Shown one piece after another: positions 35,828-46,456 of a stretch of DNA of 64,000 nucleotides. The position numbers and the translations under genes are program-made. Position 1 is the stretch's first letter; every line of letters starts with the position of its first letter. The stretch comes from Cronobacter condimenti 1330. Lineage in GTDB: Bacteria; Pseudomonadota; Gammaproteobacteria; Enterobacterales; Enterobacteriaceae. A model generated the notes under the pieces. It worked only from the letters and a program-made list of their open reading frames with translations. It had not been told where the DNA came from and made no database searches. The stretch is from assembly GCF_001277255.1 (NCBI RefSeq), contig NZ_CP012265.1, positions 1-64,000 on the forward strand, in the 5' to 3' direction.

Positions 35828-38800
35828 AAAATCCCTCGGCCTGCAGTTTGGCGTGGCACTGACGCGCGATCAAATCGCCTCGCTCGATAAAAGCATTCTC
35901 TGGTGGGAAACCGCCACGGTGAATGGCGAGACGGTGATGATCCCGAAACTCTATCTCTCGCCGAAAGACGTGACGGTTAACAACGGCAGCGTGATCGCAG
36001 GCACTAACGTCAGCCTGAAAGGCGGCGACATCACCAACAGCGGCAGTACGCTGCTGGCCAGACAAGATTTAAAACTCGACAGCCAGAACAGCATCAGCAA
36101 CCTCAATGACGGCCTGATGAAAGCCGGCGGCGGCCTGAGCCTGAGCGCCATTGGCGACATCAATAACATCAGCTCGGCCATCAGCGGGAAAACCGTGGCG
36201 CTGGAGAGCACCGACGGCAGCATTAACAACATCACGCTGGCAGAGCAAACCAGCATCGACGCGCGCGGTAAGTACGGCAGCGTCATGCTGAAAGACACCA
36301 CGCTCGGCAGCACGACCACCATCAGCGCGCAAGACAGTCTGGCCTTACAGGCCGGTAATAACATCACGCTCACCGGCGCGAACCTGACCTCTGGCGGCGA
36401 TCTGCTGATGAACGCCTGGGGCGACATTGCTGTGAACGCCAACCAGGTTAACGACGCTTACGGGCAGTCTGGCTTCTGGAATAAAACTAACACCAGCCGT
36501 TCTTCGGTAACCTACCAGGGCAGCACCATCAGCGCAGGCGGCAATCTCGGCATTAAAGCCGGTGACAACCTGAGCGTGGCGGCCAGCGATACCAAGGCAG
36601 GCGGCAGCGCAGCACTCGCCGCAGGTGGAGATCTCATTCTCGACGCGCTGCACACCAGCAAAAACAGCCGCAACGGGAAAAGCGAAACGCACAGTACCGG
36701 GCTCGATCGCACCTCTGTTTCCGCTGGCGATAACCTGACGCTGAGCGCGGGTCGGGACATCAACGCCCGTGCGGCGGCTCTGGCGGCGGAAGATAATCTC
36801 GGTATTCAGGCTGGCCGCGATGTCAACCTGGAGGCCGAGGCTACCACCGCAGGCAATAGCTATCGCTCGAAGAAGAAAACCACCATTAACGAGTCCGTAC
36901 GTCAGCAGGGCACGGAGCTGGCGAGCGGCGGTAACACGGTCATTGTCGCCGGGCGTGACGTAAATACTGAAGCGACCCAGGTACTGGCGAAAAAAGACAT
37001 TGGTATTGCCGCGCAGAACGATATTAATTTGCTGACGGCGACTGAAAGCAATTACAGCTTTAAAGAGAAAATAACCACCAAAAAAGGTTTCCTGAGCAAA
37101 AAGACCACGCGCACCGTTGAAGAGCATAGCTCGACTGATGAAGCCGCTACGTTACTTAGTGGAGATAACGTAGCGTTGAAAGCAGGTAACGATCTCCTTG
37201 TGAGGGGGTCGGCAGTGACGGCCAGCGGTGATGTAGCGCTAAAAGCTAATGGTGACGTTACTGTTGAAGCTGCGACTGAAAAAGCCAGCGACTACAGCAT
37301 GAAGAAAACGACAAAGAGCGGCGTTTTCGGTGGCGGTATGGGGATCACTATTGGCTCTCAGTCTGCGAAAGAAACCCGTAAAGGGGCAAAATTAACGCAA
37401 AGTGATTCTCGCAGTGTCATAGGTACTACCGCAGGTAATGTCATTATCGAAGCGGGAGATAAGGCGAAACTGGTCGCGACCAATATGGTTGCCGGACGAG
37501 AAACAGCCGATACGACCCGTAAAACAGGCCACATTGATGTTAAAGCAAATGACATTGAAATCGTTGCCGGGAAAGACATCATTACTGGCTCTGTTAAACA
37601 GGAGAGCAAAAGCAGCGGTTTTGGTATTTCGTTTTCCAATCCGGTCATTAACGCCATTCGTAATGTTCGCGACATCACAAAAATGGGCGGCAGTAATATT
37701 ACGAAAGCAAAAATGGCGGCCGGGGAAGCGGCGGCTGCCTTCGCTGATATTACGGGGGGCGGTTTACAGGCATCGTTGCCTGTCAGCTATGGTAAATCGT
37801 CGTCTAAAAGTGAAATGCATTATGCCGGGGAATATTCCGTCGGCAATACCCTGACGTCGGCTGGAAACGTGCAATTGACGGCCAATGGTAAGAAAGGTCA
37901 GGGCGATATTGTCATCAGTGGCAGTAAAATTGGCGCAAAAGAAGCGGCAATTATTGATGCAAATCGTAACGTTGATATTACGACATCAACCGATCACCAG
38001 ATAAGCAGTAGTAAATCCAGCAGCAAAAGCTGGAGTATTACAGACGCTGCGCCAACTATTGGTTCTGCTATTCGCGCTGTAAGTGGTGGGCCTAATAACG
38101 GCAGTAGTATTCTGCCATTTGGCTTTGGAAAAAATAACAGCAAAGAGAATAATGAAACTACCGCTCAGACTGGCAGCCAGATAACGGCCAAAGATATTTA
38201 CATCGATAGCAAAGATGGTCATGTCAATGTTTCGGGTAGCTCACTGGCCGCGATCAATGATCTTATTCTGTCGTCAAAAAATGGCGATATTACTGTTGGT
38301 ACGGGCAATAATCATGTCGTTCAGGAAAGCAGTGGCAGTCAGACTAAAATCGGTACGCTTGGCGGGGATGGGTACAGCGGCACAGTAGGCTGGAGCAACA
38401 ACAAATATGCTTCTCAACTGGATCGCAATCAGCAAAGTACGCTGCGCAGCCAGCTGGCTAGCCGGGATGGTAACGTTACGCTTCAGGCTGGCAAAGATGT
38501 AGCGATCGATGGCGCTGATATCAGTGCAGGAAAATCAGTAACGCTCAGTGGTGAAAATGTTCGGCTTGATGTCAGTGAGGATACGCTTAAAACGCATAAT
38601 GAATCCTCAAATACGCAATATGGCGTAACGGCATCGGTTTCCGGTTGGGCTGTTGCGGCGGCTCAGGCGGTTGAGAATGCTGCCCGTTCCGTCGAAGACA
38701 AACGCGATCCTCGTCTTTCCGCTATTTATGCAGCTCAGGCGGGTTTAAGCACCGCCTCACAAACGGTGCTGTCGGATATGAATCCTTCAGCATTCAAAGT

Positions 38801-40898
38801 GAACGTAAGTGCCACTGTCGGCTCATCTAAGCAAGAGCAGGATTATCACAGCCAGGCCCAACAAGGTAGTCGTATTAAAGCAGGTGAAAACGTTGCCATT
38901 ACGGCTAAGAAAGACATTGAAGGCGCTGGCGTCAACATTACAGGCAAAAACGTTAATCTAAATGCCGGGCGAGATATTACGCTTTCAACTGCCCAGGATA
39001 TGGAGCAGCTTAAAAACCACTCTGGCGGCAGTCAGGCCTCGCTTGGTGCAGGCTTCTCATTAGGCGGTTCTCAAAATGGGATCACTATTGAAGCTGGTGC
39101 GAGTTCTTATTCCAACAAGGACAAAGGTAATAGCCTTACGCATCACAACAGTGTGGTGACGGCTGAGGATACGCTTACTGTCCATACAGGACGAGACGCC
39201 ACACTGCAGGGTGCTGAACTGCGTGGTGAAAGCGTTAAGGCCGATATTGGGCGCGATCTCCTTATCAGTAGCCAGCAGGACAAAAACCAGTATGACAGTA
39301 AAACAAGCTCAGGCGGCGTTAGCGTCAGTGTCTGCGTGCCTCCTATTTGTGCTGGTAATTTTGTGCAGGGAAGTGCAAACGCTGCAGGTGGTAAAATAAC
39401 GCACGACTTCAAATCAGTTATTGAACAGAGCGGGATCTTTGCTGGTACTGGCGGGTTTGATGTCCATGTGGGAGAACATACACAGCTTAATGGTGCCGTG
39501 ATTGCATCAGATGCTGATACTACTAAAAACCGGCTCGATACCGGTACCCTCGGCTGGAATGATATCCACAACAAATCACAAACCTCAGGAAACCAATTCG
39601 CCGTCAGTGTCTCTGGCGGTATGACCAAGGATGCCAGCGATAAGTTAAAACCGACATCGTCAGGTTTACCAGGCACTTCCCTTGCCAGTGTTTCTGACAA
39701 TGACAGCAATATTACGCACAGTGCTGTCTCTCAGGGCGCTGTCATCATTCGTGATAAAGATAAGCAAACGCAGGATGTTGCTGAACTGAGTCGCGATACT
39801 GCACATGCTCATAAGGCACTCGAAAACAATTTCGATAAAGCCAGTATCCAGGACAAGCTGGATATCCAGAATCAGGCATCAGCACTTGGTACACAGGCAC
39901 TGGATGCATGGCGACAGAGCCAGCTTGAGGCCGGTAAAGACAAGATCCGTGCAGCGATGCAGGCCAGGGGCGAACTGGACGGCCTGACGGACGCGCAAAT
40001 CAATGACAAAATTGCACAGTCCGATCAGTACAAAGAAGTAGATAAACAATATGGCGTGGGGAGCGACTTCTGGCGTAATGGCTCTGCTATCACCGGCCTG
40101 CTGGCTGGCGCGCTGGGGGGTAATGTTAAGGGAGGAATGGCTGCTGGTGCTGCGCCCTATGTTGCAGGTCTGATTAAAAGCGTCGCCAACGGCAGTGAAC
40201 CTGCACGTATCGCTCTGCATACGCTCGCTTCTGCCGTATTGGTAAAAGCGCAGGGAGGAAATGCCGCCGCAGGTGCTGCCGGAGGATTTGTTGCCGCGTC
40301 AGGTTCTGCTGCGCTGTCTCTGGCGTTTTATAATAAAAAGCCAGAAGAACTCTCTCCGGATGAAAAAACGGTCATTGTTAACCTCGTTGCAGCACTGGGC
40401 GCGGCGGGCGGTAGCATGGCCGCAGGGAACAGCACCGGTATCGGCAGTGGTGCAAACGCCGCCAGGGTTGAGGTTGAGAATAATTCTGTGGGCGATCTTC
40501 ACGATCAGCTAGTCAGCCGTGAATCGCAGATAGATAAATTTAAAAAACAGTTAAAAATAGATGAAGAGAAGTTCAGTCAGGAGAACTGCGCTGGTATAAG
40601 CGCGGAAGCTTGTACCGTTAAGTTTTATGATTATCGCAGGAAAGAACTGAATGAAATCTCTTCATTTACTGCGGATTTTATTCCTGGTATCGGCACGGTA
40701 AAAAGTGTCGCTGAAGCTGAAAGCGCTCTTGATTATCTGGAAGCTGCTGCTTCCCTTATTCCGGGAGAACGGGTTGCAGCCGGAGCACTCAAGGCTGCAA
40801 AGAAGGCTTTAGTAAAAGGAAATCTTGACGAAGCAATCAAATTCATTTATAAGGCCGATAATGAAATCATTGCTGTATCTGGCCGTAAGGGAAACTAG
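35826..40898 (+). pseudogene. cdiA: CdiA middle part (FHA-2 and pretoxin-VENN), frameshifted from the N-terminal part
   Basis: The reading continues in another frame from 35826 as KKSLGLQFGVALTRDQ, natural continuation of the N-terminal ORF, so one extra base at the TAAAAAA run explains the break. Around residue 25, ILWWETATVNGETVMIPKLYLSPKD leads into FHA-2 repeats, which in CdiA mediate toxin translocation. Then come FKVNVSATVGSSKQEQDYHSQAQQGS-type repeats, a hydrophobic glycine-rich stretch (LLAGALGGNVKGGMAAGAAPYVAGL) and the pretoxin region with PEELSPDEKTVI and VENN at 40473-40484. After VENN comes a toxin-entry domain with Cys residues (ENCAGISAEACTVKFYDYRRKEL). The frame stops at TAG 40896-40898, and the toxin continues beyond in the same frame. 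There is no own ribosome site. Confidence 0.85.
40138..40484 (+). repeat. Reference copy R0 of the CdiA pretoxin/VENN repeat
   Basis: This stretch, from MAAGAAPYVAGL to VENN, is the parent of four partial copies further right: R1 43761-44102, R2 45354-45475, R3 47420-47581 and R4 52825-53147. Similarity is very high (most 20-bp blocks identical), with small indels that destroy the frame in the copies. Confidence 0.92.
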
Positions 40899-41345
40899 AG
40901 TAAAGAGCTGAACAATCCCCTGCCAAATAAAACGTATAAAGTCGATGGTAATAAAACTTATGTGACCGATAACCATGGTCGGGTAGCGTCTGTTGAAGCC
41001 GATCTTTCATTATTGACGAAAGACCGTAATAAATACCAGCAGTGCAAAGCTGGTAAATGTGGGGTTTCAGGGGATGAAGGTGGGCACCTGATAGCCAGCA
41101 TTTTTGGTGGGTTGGGTGAGAAGCTTAATATAGTTCCAATGAATGGCAATCTGAATAAGGGAGCCTGGAAACAAATGGAAAATACGTGGGCTATTGCCCT
41201 GAAGGAGGGTAAACAGGTGAAAGTTAAAATAGATCCAGTTTATTCTGAAATCGGTGGCCGCCCTGAAAGCTTTAACGTCAGCTACTCTATCAATGGTGGT
41301 CAACCAATAGAAAGAACCTTTATTAATGCACCGGGAGGGAAATGA
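40899..41345 (+). pseudogene. CdiA C-terminal toxin domain: DNA/RNA non-specific endonuclease type
   Basis: This is the same frame as the preceding ORF after TAG (stop-SKELNNPLPNKTYKVDG). The last 127 aa contain DEGGHLIASIFGGLGEKLNIVPM and NLNKGAWKQMENTW, the pattern of the NucA-like Endonuclea_NS_2 family, where GGHL carries the catalytic His region. It ends in ERTFINAPGGK and overlaps the immunity gene. A GTG at 40962 could start translation but has no ribosome site and would give a toxin without delivery parts. The nuclease call is from motif memory; target cleavage is inference. Confidence 0.82.
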
Positions 41346-41677
41346 TGAGGAATGATCAAGAGATTTATAAAGATATCGGTACTGTTTTATATAGCATTGC
41401 TCCCGACAAAGCTAAGAAGATCATTATGCGCGCAGAATTGTCACCGGAAAATGATCATTGTGAGTATCAATATGATTATCTTGATGATAATGATAAAATT
41501 CATTGGGTAACGGCAGGTGGAAGAGCGAATACGGACATCCTTCATTATCTAGTAGAACTTCGCAACTATTATATTGAAAACAACCTGACCAATGGCCGCC
41601 CTGCATGGCATGGATGTGAGGTGACGCTGGATGTGGATAAAATGAAGCTCAGTATAGATTTCCGTTACGACGATTAG
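41342..41677 (+). CDS. cdiI: YezG/DUF600-like immunity protein (cognate CdiI)
   Basis: 111 aa, acidic and cytoplasmic. The pattern IYKDIGTVLYSIAPDKAKKI...LRNYYIENNLTNGRPAWHGCEVTLDVDKM resembles the YezG family, which in Bacillus neutralises YeeF-type toxins that also carry NucA-like nuclease tips. This agrees with the adjacent toxin. The ATG at 41342 overlaps the toxin stop and follows GGGAGG. Even though the toxin ORF is interrupted, the immunity gene is intact. A close paralogue lies at 52386-52721. Confidence 0.83.
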   Translation: MMRNDQEIYKDIGTVLYSIAPDKAKKIIMRAELSPENDHCEYQYDYLDDNDKIHWVTAGGRANTDILHYLVELRNYYIENNLTNGRPAWHGCEVTLDVDKMKLSIDFRYDD

Positions 41678-41686
41678 TCATCAATG

Positions 41687-41718
41687 AGCCCGGTTCTCAC
41701 ACCGGGATCTTCGTGTTT
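41687..41718 (+). terminator. Terminator after cdiI
   Basis: CCCGGT-tctcac-ACCGGG forms a 6-bp hairpin followed by a T-rich run (atcttcgtgttttt). The same type of hairpin closes most modules to the right. Confidence 0.65.
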
Positions 41719-41731
41719 TTCGACGTTAAAT

Positions 41732-41925
41732 TTACCCAAAACGCCCATCCCCGCGCTTATACACCGGCAGATCGCCGTTGTCATTCAGCGCACCGGCACC
41801 CATTCCAGCCACAGCTTCACCTTCTGCCGGTTGATGTAAAACACGCTATATTCTCGGCGCGGCTGTATTACCTGATGCTGGTGGTGGGAAGCGATCTGCT
41901 GATTAATAAATCGCGCCCGTAATAA
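41732..41925 (-). pseudogene. SymE-like gene remnant S1 (3' end)
   Basis: Read on the minus strand, the end encodes ALNDNGDLPVYKRGDGRFG and stop. Upstream pieces such as YINRQKVKLWLEW lie in another frame. This matches the C terminus common to SymE-type toxin-like proteins next to Rhs and CDI loci. It is broken by frameshift and lacks a start. Confidence 0.6.
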
Positions 41926-42028
41926 AATAAACAGAAATATAAATTATCAATCAAATCGTTGTTACAAAGAAAAATTTAATCACTATCACATTTTGTACGA
42001 TAATAAATTCAAAGCCTGAGAGGCAGTA

Positions 42029-42562
42029 ATGAGCATATCGCTAAGTCTATTTTTTAAAGAATCATTAAATATAGATGTTTCTGAGCTAATTATAGAAGCA
42101 AGTAAAATATTTAGGATTTTATCCGGGCAAAAGGATACTTACCTTGATTTTGGTGTTTATGATGCAAAAGGCAACGTTATAAAAAAAGTAAAACCTGATG
42201 TAACTCAAGTGTACAGTGTCATTGAGAATAATATCTTTTTAAGTGGTGGGTATTTTTTATATGGGCCTGATGAACACTGGCAGTACCATAGTGAAGAGCA
42301 ACTAAACGAGTTTTCGATTACCGAAATTAATTTTGACCCTCACTGCGGTAAGTTTTTAATGTTCCTTTCAATATTGATCGCGGTAGCTGAATTTTCCATG
42401 AGTGATTATCTTATTGATACGAGTGGTATATTATCGGTAACGAAAAATGATAAGGCAAAAATAAGCGACATTCTTGATTTGAAAGTCTCTTCGGAAGCTG
42501 CGGATGTTAATGAGTCCTGCGCTCTTTTGTATACGAAGATAATAACAAGTAAGTGGCAATAA
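42029..42562 (+). CDS. Unrecognised 177-aa protein, candidate orphan immunity protein
   Basis: I do not recognise the family. It is AT-rich, with a clear ATG behind GAGAGG, and is acidic overall, with a central hydrophobic stretch FLMFLSILIAVAEFSM (about residues 110-125). It sits directly after remnant S1, where an immunity gene would be expected, but no toxin tail precedes it. A decayed second copy with its upstream flank lies at 49291-49860. It is probably an orphan immunity protein or a small module passenger. Confidence 0.6.
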   Translation: MSISLSLFFKESLNIDVSELIIEASKIFRILSGQKDTYLDFGVYDAKGNVIKKVKPDVTQVYSVIENNIFLSGGYFLYGPDEHWQYHSEEQLNEFSITEINFDPHCGKFLMFLSILIAVAEFSMSDYLIDTSGILSVTKNDKAKISDILDLKVSSEAADVNESCALLYTKIITSKWQ

Positions 42563-42835
42563 ACATATCATTGAAGCATCACGTCTTTGATGAAAAAAAT
42601 AGCCATATTCACATTATTGAATGAATAAAGGCAGTGTAACACATCGATTTTCCAGATAACATGGGGCCAGATCACTGATCAGGTTTTAGTTACGGACGAT
42701 AAAAAATTCATAGCTACGTAAGCAGGAAGCGGGCGGTAATAATTATGGGTGGTTCGTATTAAATTTCTATACAGACAGGAAAATAGATATGCTATGTTCT
42801 CCCAGCGGTATTTTTAATTTGATAATTAATGGTAA
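42563..42835. other. Gap with degraded toxin-like coding remnants
   Basis: No intact gene. Short coding-like pieces are readable on the plus strand, for example QITDQVLVTDDKKFIAT and stop (ending near 42720), which look like another decayed toxin end. Nothing can be assigned. Confidence 0.4.
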
Positions 42836-42967
42836 TATTATTCCTGGGCAAGGGATACAGGTTTATCTTTAGAATTAGCAGAGGTACAGGGTAGACTGGT
42901 TGAGCAGAATTCATCAACATCTCGATGTTTAACTAAAGAGGAGTTTATGAATGAATTGGGAAAATGA
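42836..42967 (+). pseudogene. Toxin tail preceding an immunity gene (module 2)
   Basis: A frame opening after a stop codon encodes SWARDTGLSLELAEVQGR and a KEEFMNELGK ending whose last 17 bases overlap the start of the next gene. Close overlap of the toxin end with the immunity start is the normal CdiA-CT/CdiI layout. The rest of the toxin and its VENN linker are missing. Confidence 0.55.
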
Positions 42968-43554
42968 TTATCTGGAAAACATTGATGCCATTTTTAATGG
43001 TGAGAAGGAAATCGCTATTTTTGTCATTGATGGCAAGCATCATTACGTAATTGATACTAAGGATAATTACTGCATTGATGTCAGAATGGAATATAAAAAT
43101 TATATAACTAAAGGATGGTTGAATGAAGTTCTATACGATGATGCAGTTAATGCTTTCAGGAATGGTGTCCCCCTATTAACAAAAGAGACTTATTCAGATT
43201 ACATCAATAGAAATAACGTGATAATTCGTTCTGCTGACTGGATGGAATCATTTTTTTGTTTTTAATAGAAGAAATAATGAGTTTGCGGGATTTTATGATT
43301 ACATCGAAAGGTTCTTATCTAATCTAAATGAACCAGTGTCAGATAAGTGGGACAGTTGGAGAATGAGATTGCCTAAGTTTTATATTAATTTTGATAAAAA
43401 AATCTTTCGCCATACGGATTGGGATAGAAACCATGAAAGTTCTGTTCCTTCAGGATGGGAAACTCAGGCAAACAATAACTTTGGCCTGCTTGTTCCGGAT
43501 AAAGAACAATATTGGTTAATTGATGGCATGAATTTTTGGAAATTACAGATGTAG
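42951..43554 (+). pseudogene. Orphan immunity gene (module 2), frameshifted at a T7 run
   Basis: The first part (42951-43265, MNWENDYLENIDAIF...) stops just after a run of seven T at 43251-43257. With six T the frame would continue as FFVFNRRNNEFAGFYDYIERF into 43336-43554 (...QYWLIDGMNFWKLQM), giving about 200 aa. The ATG has GAGGAG upstream and overlaps the toxin tail. The family is not recognised; the role is inferred from position. Confidence 0.6.
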
Positions 43555-43605
43555 CCCGAATCCCGACCAGCATGTTCTGGCTGGTATCGTTGTTGCTATC
43601 AGCCC

Positions 43606-43760
43606 TTACCCAAAATGCCCGTTCCCGCGCTGGTACACCGGCAGATCGCCGGTGTACCAGCGCGCCCGGAAACGCCCCGATCCACTGTTTCGTTTTCTTT
43701 TACTGACGAGAGGCAGGCTTAAGCCCTCGACCCAATTCTACCCTTAACGGGAATCCGGGA
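43606..43760 (-). pseudogene. SymE-like gene remnant S2
   Basis: On the minus strand KQWIGAFPGAL and a VYQRGNGHFG-type ending are readable, but in different frames, with stops between. It lies between the end of module 2 and pretoxin copy R1. Confidence 0.55.
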
Positions 43761-44102
43761 GGATGGCTGCTGATGCTGCGCCCTGTGTTGCAGGTCTGAG
43801 TAAAAGAAAAGCGTCGCCAACGGCAGTGAACCTGCACGTATCGCTCTGCATACGCTCGCTTCTGCCGTATTGGTAAAAGCGCAGGGAGGAAATGCTGCCG
43901 GAGGATTTGTTGCCGCGTCAGGTTCTGCTGCGCTGTCTCTGGCGTTTATAATAAAAAGCCAGAAGAACTCTCTCCGGATGAAAAAACGGTCATTGTTAAC
44001 CTCGTTGCAGCACTGTGCGCGGCGGGCGGTAGCATGGCCGCAGGGAACAGCACCGGTATCAGCAGTGGTGCAAACGCCGCCAGGGTTGAGGTTGAGAATA
44101 AC
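43761..44102 (+). repeat. Pretoxin repeat copy R1 ending in VENN
   Basis: Near-identical to 40138-40484. An insertion (gagtaaaagaaaagc for gattaaaagc) and small deletions break the CdiA frame and there is no promoter or start, so it cannot be expressed alone. It can serve as homology for exchange with cdiA. VENN is encoded at 44091-44102. Confidence 0.88.
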
Positions 44103-44968
44103 TATCTGAGTGGCAAAGAGCCGGAAACGTTCGCGAAGAAACTGGCCGATTGCGGCAATGATGGTGGTTGCCGGGCCGACGTCATGAAGGAGATGGTCGA
44201 AACTTCTAATAAGAATATCGACGAGTTCAGCGATTGTATGAAGGCCGGAAATAAAGCCTGTGTCGACAATCAGTTGAATGATATAGCAAACGCGACGGGA
44301 TTTGATGCGCTGACGGCGGAAATCGGTACAGATGCCGTTAACGCCTATAAAGATGGTATGGGCGTTGAGGTATTTAACAACGCGATAGACTGCATGGGCA
44401 TGGGTTGGGAAGCCTGCTCGATAAGAAAGGCTGGAAGCTGGTCGAGTCGGGTTCGGGGGTATTAATTATCGCCGGAGGTCAGACGATAGGCGGTAAGCTG
44501 GCCGAGGCGATTGCGGGAAGCAAAGCAACAATACCAACCAAATGGTCTGTTGATCCGGCGACTCAAGCCGCAGATAAAGCAGCAGGTGTATTAATTAATG
44601 GTAGTTATATTAAAAAGCCTACTGCACAGAATCTATCGGGTTTATTATCTGAGACGGGGCGAGTTGGAACGAAAAATATGAATGGTCAATTTATGTATGT
44701 TGTTGATAAGACAGGTAACATAATTATAGGAACTCGATCAGGACAAAGAATGCCACATCCAACTCTTATTGGAGGGAAAGATCCTCAGGTAATAGGTGCG
44801 GGAATTGTAGAAATCAGAGGTGGTAAAATATATTCTGTAGATAATGCATCAGGACATTTTAAACCGGGGGCTGGTTCTATAGGTGTTGTAAAAGATGCAT
44901 TTAGTAAAGTACCGAGCCAATACTTTAGTAAAGATTTTCAGGGATATAAACCCTATGACAAAAATTGA
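44034..44968 (+). pseudogene. Orphan CdiA-CT toxin, module 3 (frameshifted)
   Basis: After VENN comes a Cys-rich entry domain (LADCGNDGGCRADVMKEM, CMKAGNKACVDNQLND, about 120 aa), a common CdiA toxin-entry pattern. The frame then breaks near 44405-44465. The continuation reads KKGWKLVESGSG and ends in a toxin domain with RSGQRMPHPTLIGGKDP, GAGIVEIRGGKIYSVDN and SGHFKP, resembling a polymorphic toxin class I associate, without certainty, with Ntox43. The stop overlaps the next gene's start. Confidence 0.68.
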
Positions 44969-45347
44969 ATATAAAGGAACAAACGGGCTGTATCCTTGGT
45001 TTCCTGAACATGGTGAGCAGCTTATTAACCCTGGATACATTGATGTTGTTAAGAGGTTGTCGCCGTATGGAAAGGTTTTTTCTTGTACGGCGGAGAAAGC
45101 CCCATATATAACATTAGAATATGGAGATATTGTTTTTGAAGTAAAGCCTGAGTTATATGAAATAATTAGCCCTGTTTTATTCCGTGTTGGTGATAGGGTA
45201 AATATCGTTGGCTCAGCATCGAACAAATTTGGTGTTGTTGTTGGGATTGATTGGCATAGCAAGAATCTTGAGCCAATATATTATTTGGCTATAGATGGGA
45301 AGAAATCATCACGCCGCTATTTTGAGTCAGAGTTGAGAGCTGTTTAA
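44955..45347 (+). CDS. Orphan immunity protein, module 3
   Basis: About 130 aa, starting MTKIEYKGTNGLYPWFPEHG. The ATG at 44955 overlaps the toxin end; the frame from 44895 lies inside the toxin and is not chosen. The protein is soluble with no signal peptide and contains a beta-rich C-terminal part (RVGDRVNIVG...FGVVVGIDWHSKN). The family is not recognised. Its role as antidote of the SGHFKP-type toxin is inferred from position. It runs directly into pretoxin copy R2. Confidence 0.65.
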   Translation: MTKIEYKGTNGLYPWFPEHGEQLINPGYIDVVKRLSPYGKVFSCTAEKAPYITLEYGDIVFEVKPELYEIISPVLFRVGDRVNIVGSASNKFGVVVGIDWHSKNLEPIYYLAIDGKKSSRRYFESELRAV

Positions 45348-45353
45348 ATCGAC

Positions 45354-45475
45354 CGAATGAAAAAACGGTCATTGCTAACCTCGTTGCAGCACCGGGCGCG
45401 GCGGGCGGTAGCATGGCCGCAGCGAACAGCATCGGTATCGGCAGTGGTGCAAACGCCGCCAGGGTTGAGAATAAC
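45354..45475 (+). repeat. Pretoxin repeat copy R2 ending in VENN
   Basis: Matches 40359-40484 of cdiA with a 6-base deletion (VEVENN becomes VENN). It joins the previous immunity gene without a hairpin or SymE remnant. VENN is at 45464-45475. Confidence 0.88.
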
Positions 45476-46173
45476 TATTTAAGCTTGATAGCCAGAGGGT
45501 GCGCAGTTGCGGCACCGTGCCGGACGAAGGTTGCAGAGCTGTTGCTGGAGATAGGCGCTAAAGCGGGCATCGCAGGTCTGGCAGGAGCAGCCATCAAGGA
45601 TGTGGCAGGCAGGATGACGTCCGACGAGCTGGAACATCTGGTTATTCTAGAAATGATGGGAAATGATGAGATCACCGATAAATATCTCAGCTCGCTTCAG
45701 GATAAATATGGTTCCGGTAACGAATCTGTACCGAACATGGGTAAAAACCTGACGGATGCGGAGAAGGCTGAGTTAGGCGGCGCGGGTTCAGGCACGCCGG
45801 GAGGCTCGGAACCGCAGGATGAGGAGAATGGACGGGATAAACAAACTCAATCTAGTAATTTTGATGATAGATTCAAAAAGGAAAATCTTACTTCTTCCGC
45901 TAATCAACCAATTAACAATCAGGGATTATCCGCAGCGGCGCGTGCATGGGAAAAACATGCAGGAAGACCTGGGGGGTATTTGATCCTTTGAAAGGAAACA
46001 CGGCTCAGAAAAATGAAGCGGCTGGTAACTTCGTAAATGAGGTATTGAACGATAAGGGAACTGTTAGAACAGATCTTTCAAGAGGAGGTGTGGAATATCG
46101 ATTACCTGATGGCAGAGGTGTTCGCTGTAACTCTGATGGCTCATTCTCAGGCTTCCTGGCTCCGAAGAGATAA
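45413..46173 (+). pseudogene. Orphan CdiA-CT toxin, module 4 (frameshift at a G6 run)
   Basis: VENN is followed by an entry domain with GCAVAAPCRTKVAELL and the linker LTDAEKAELGGAGSGTPGG. The frame ends at 45991, but the other frame carries on (VFDPLKGNTAQKNEAAGNFV to GFLAPKR, stop 46171-46173). One more G in the run at 45971-45976 would restore KHAGRPGG-VFDPLKGN. The C-terminal pattern GGVEYRLPDGRGVR...DGSFSGFL is a frequent CdiA tip, plausibly a small RNase of the barnase/EndoU/colicin E5 group; that class is a guess. Confidence 0.68.
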
Positions 46174-46178
46174 CATGT

Positions 46179-46415
46179 ATGAAAAGTGATTTTAGTGTGG
46201 ATTTTTTTAGCGACTCTCGGTACGAAGAACTGACAGCGGAGATATCTTATAAGGGGCAAATACTCTGTCAGCTTAATAAAGATAAAGGTGCTAATGCGGT
46301 TGAAGTTGAGTTTTTTACTGATAGTCGATTATTACCAGAATCTATAGAAATGAAATTTCCCTTAGAAGAATTTATATGTGTTTTGAATGAAACAAAATTA
46401 GATCTACTGGCCTGA
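46179..46415 (+). CDS. Orphan immunity protein, module 4
   Basis: 78 aa, acidic, starting 5 bp after the toxin stop. It begins MKSDFSVDFFSDSRYEELTAE, with a beta-rich middle (ISYKGQILCQLNKD) and VEFFTDSRLLPESIEMKFP. The size and position are those of small CdiI proteins. The family is not named with confidence. A strong hairpin follows 4 bp after the stop. Confidence 0.68.
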   Translation: MKSDFSVDFFSDSRYEELTAEISYKGQILCQLNKDKGANAVEVEFFTDSRLLPESIEMKFPLEEFICVLNETKLDLLA

Positions 46416-46418
46416 ACT

Positions 46419-46442
46419 GATCCCGGCCACCGAGCCGGGATC
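46419..46442 (+). terminator. Hairpin after module 4
   Basis: A perfect 9-bp stem GATCCCGGC / GCCGGGATC with loop caccga, then ttta. Confidence 0.75.
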
Positions 46443-46456
46443 TTTACTATCAGCCC

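Noticed and set aside
35820..35835. Programmed frameshift of the prfB type
   Set aside because: The context CAG TAA AAA lacks the CTT-TGA-C slip codon and an internal Shine-Dalgarno at the right distance; kept only as a remote possibility under the cdiA finding.
43870..44109. Independent small protein from pretoxin copy R1
   Set aside because: The frame is the CdiA region read out of frame after an indel; it has no ribosome site and no unique sequence.
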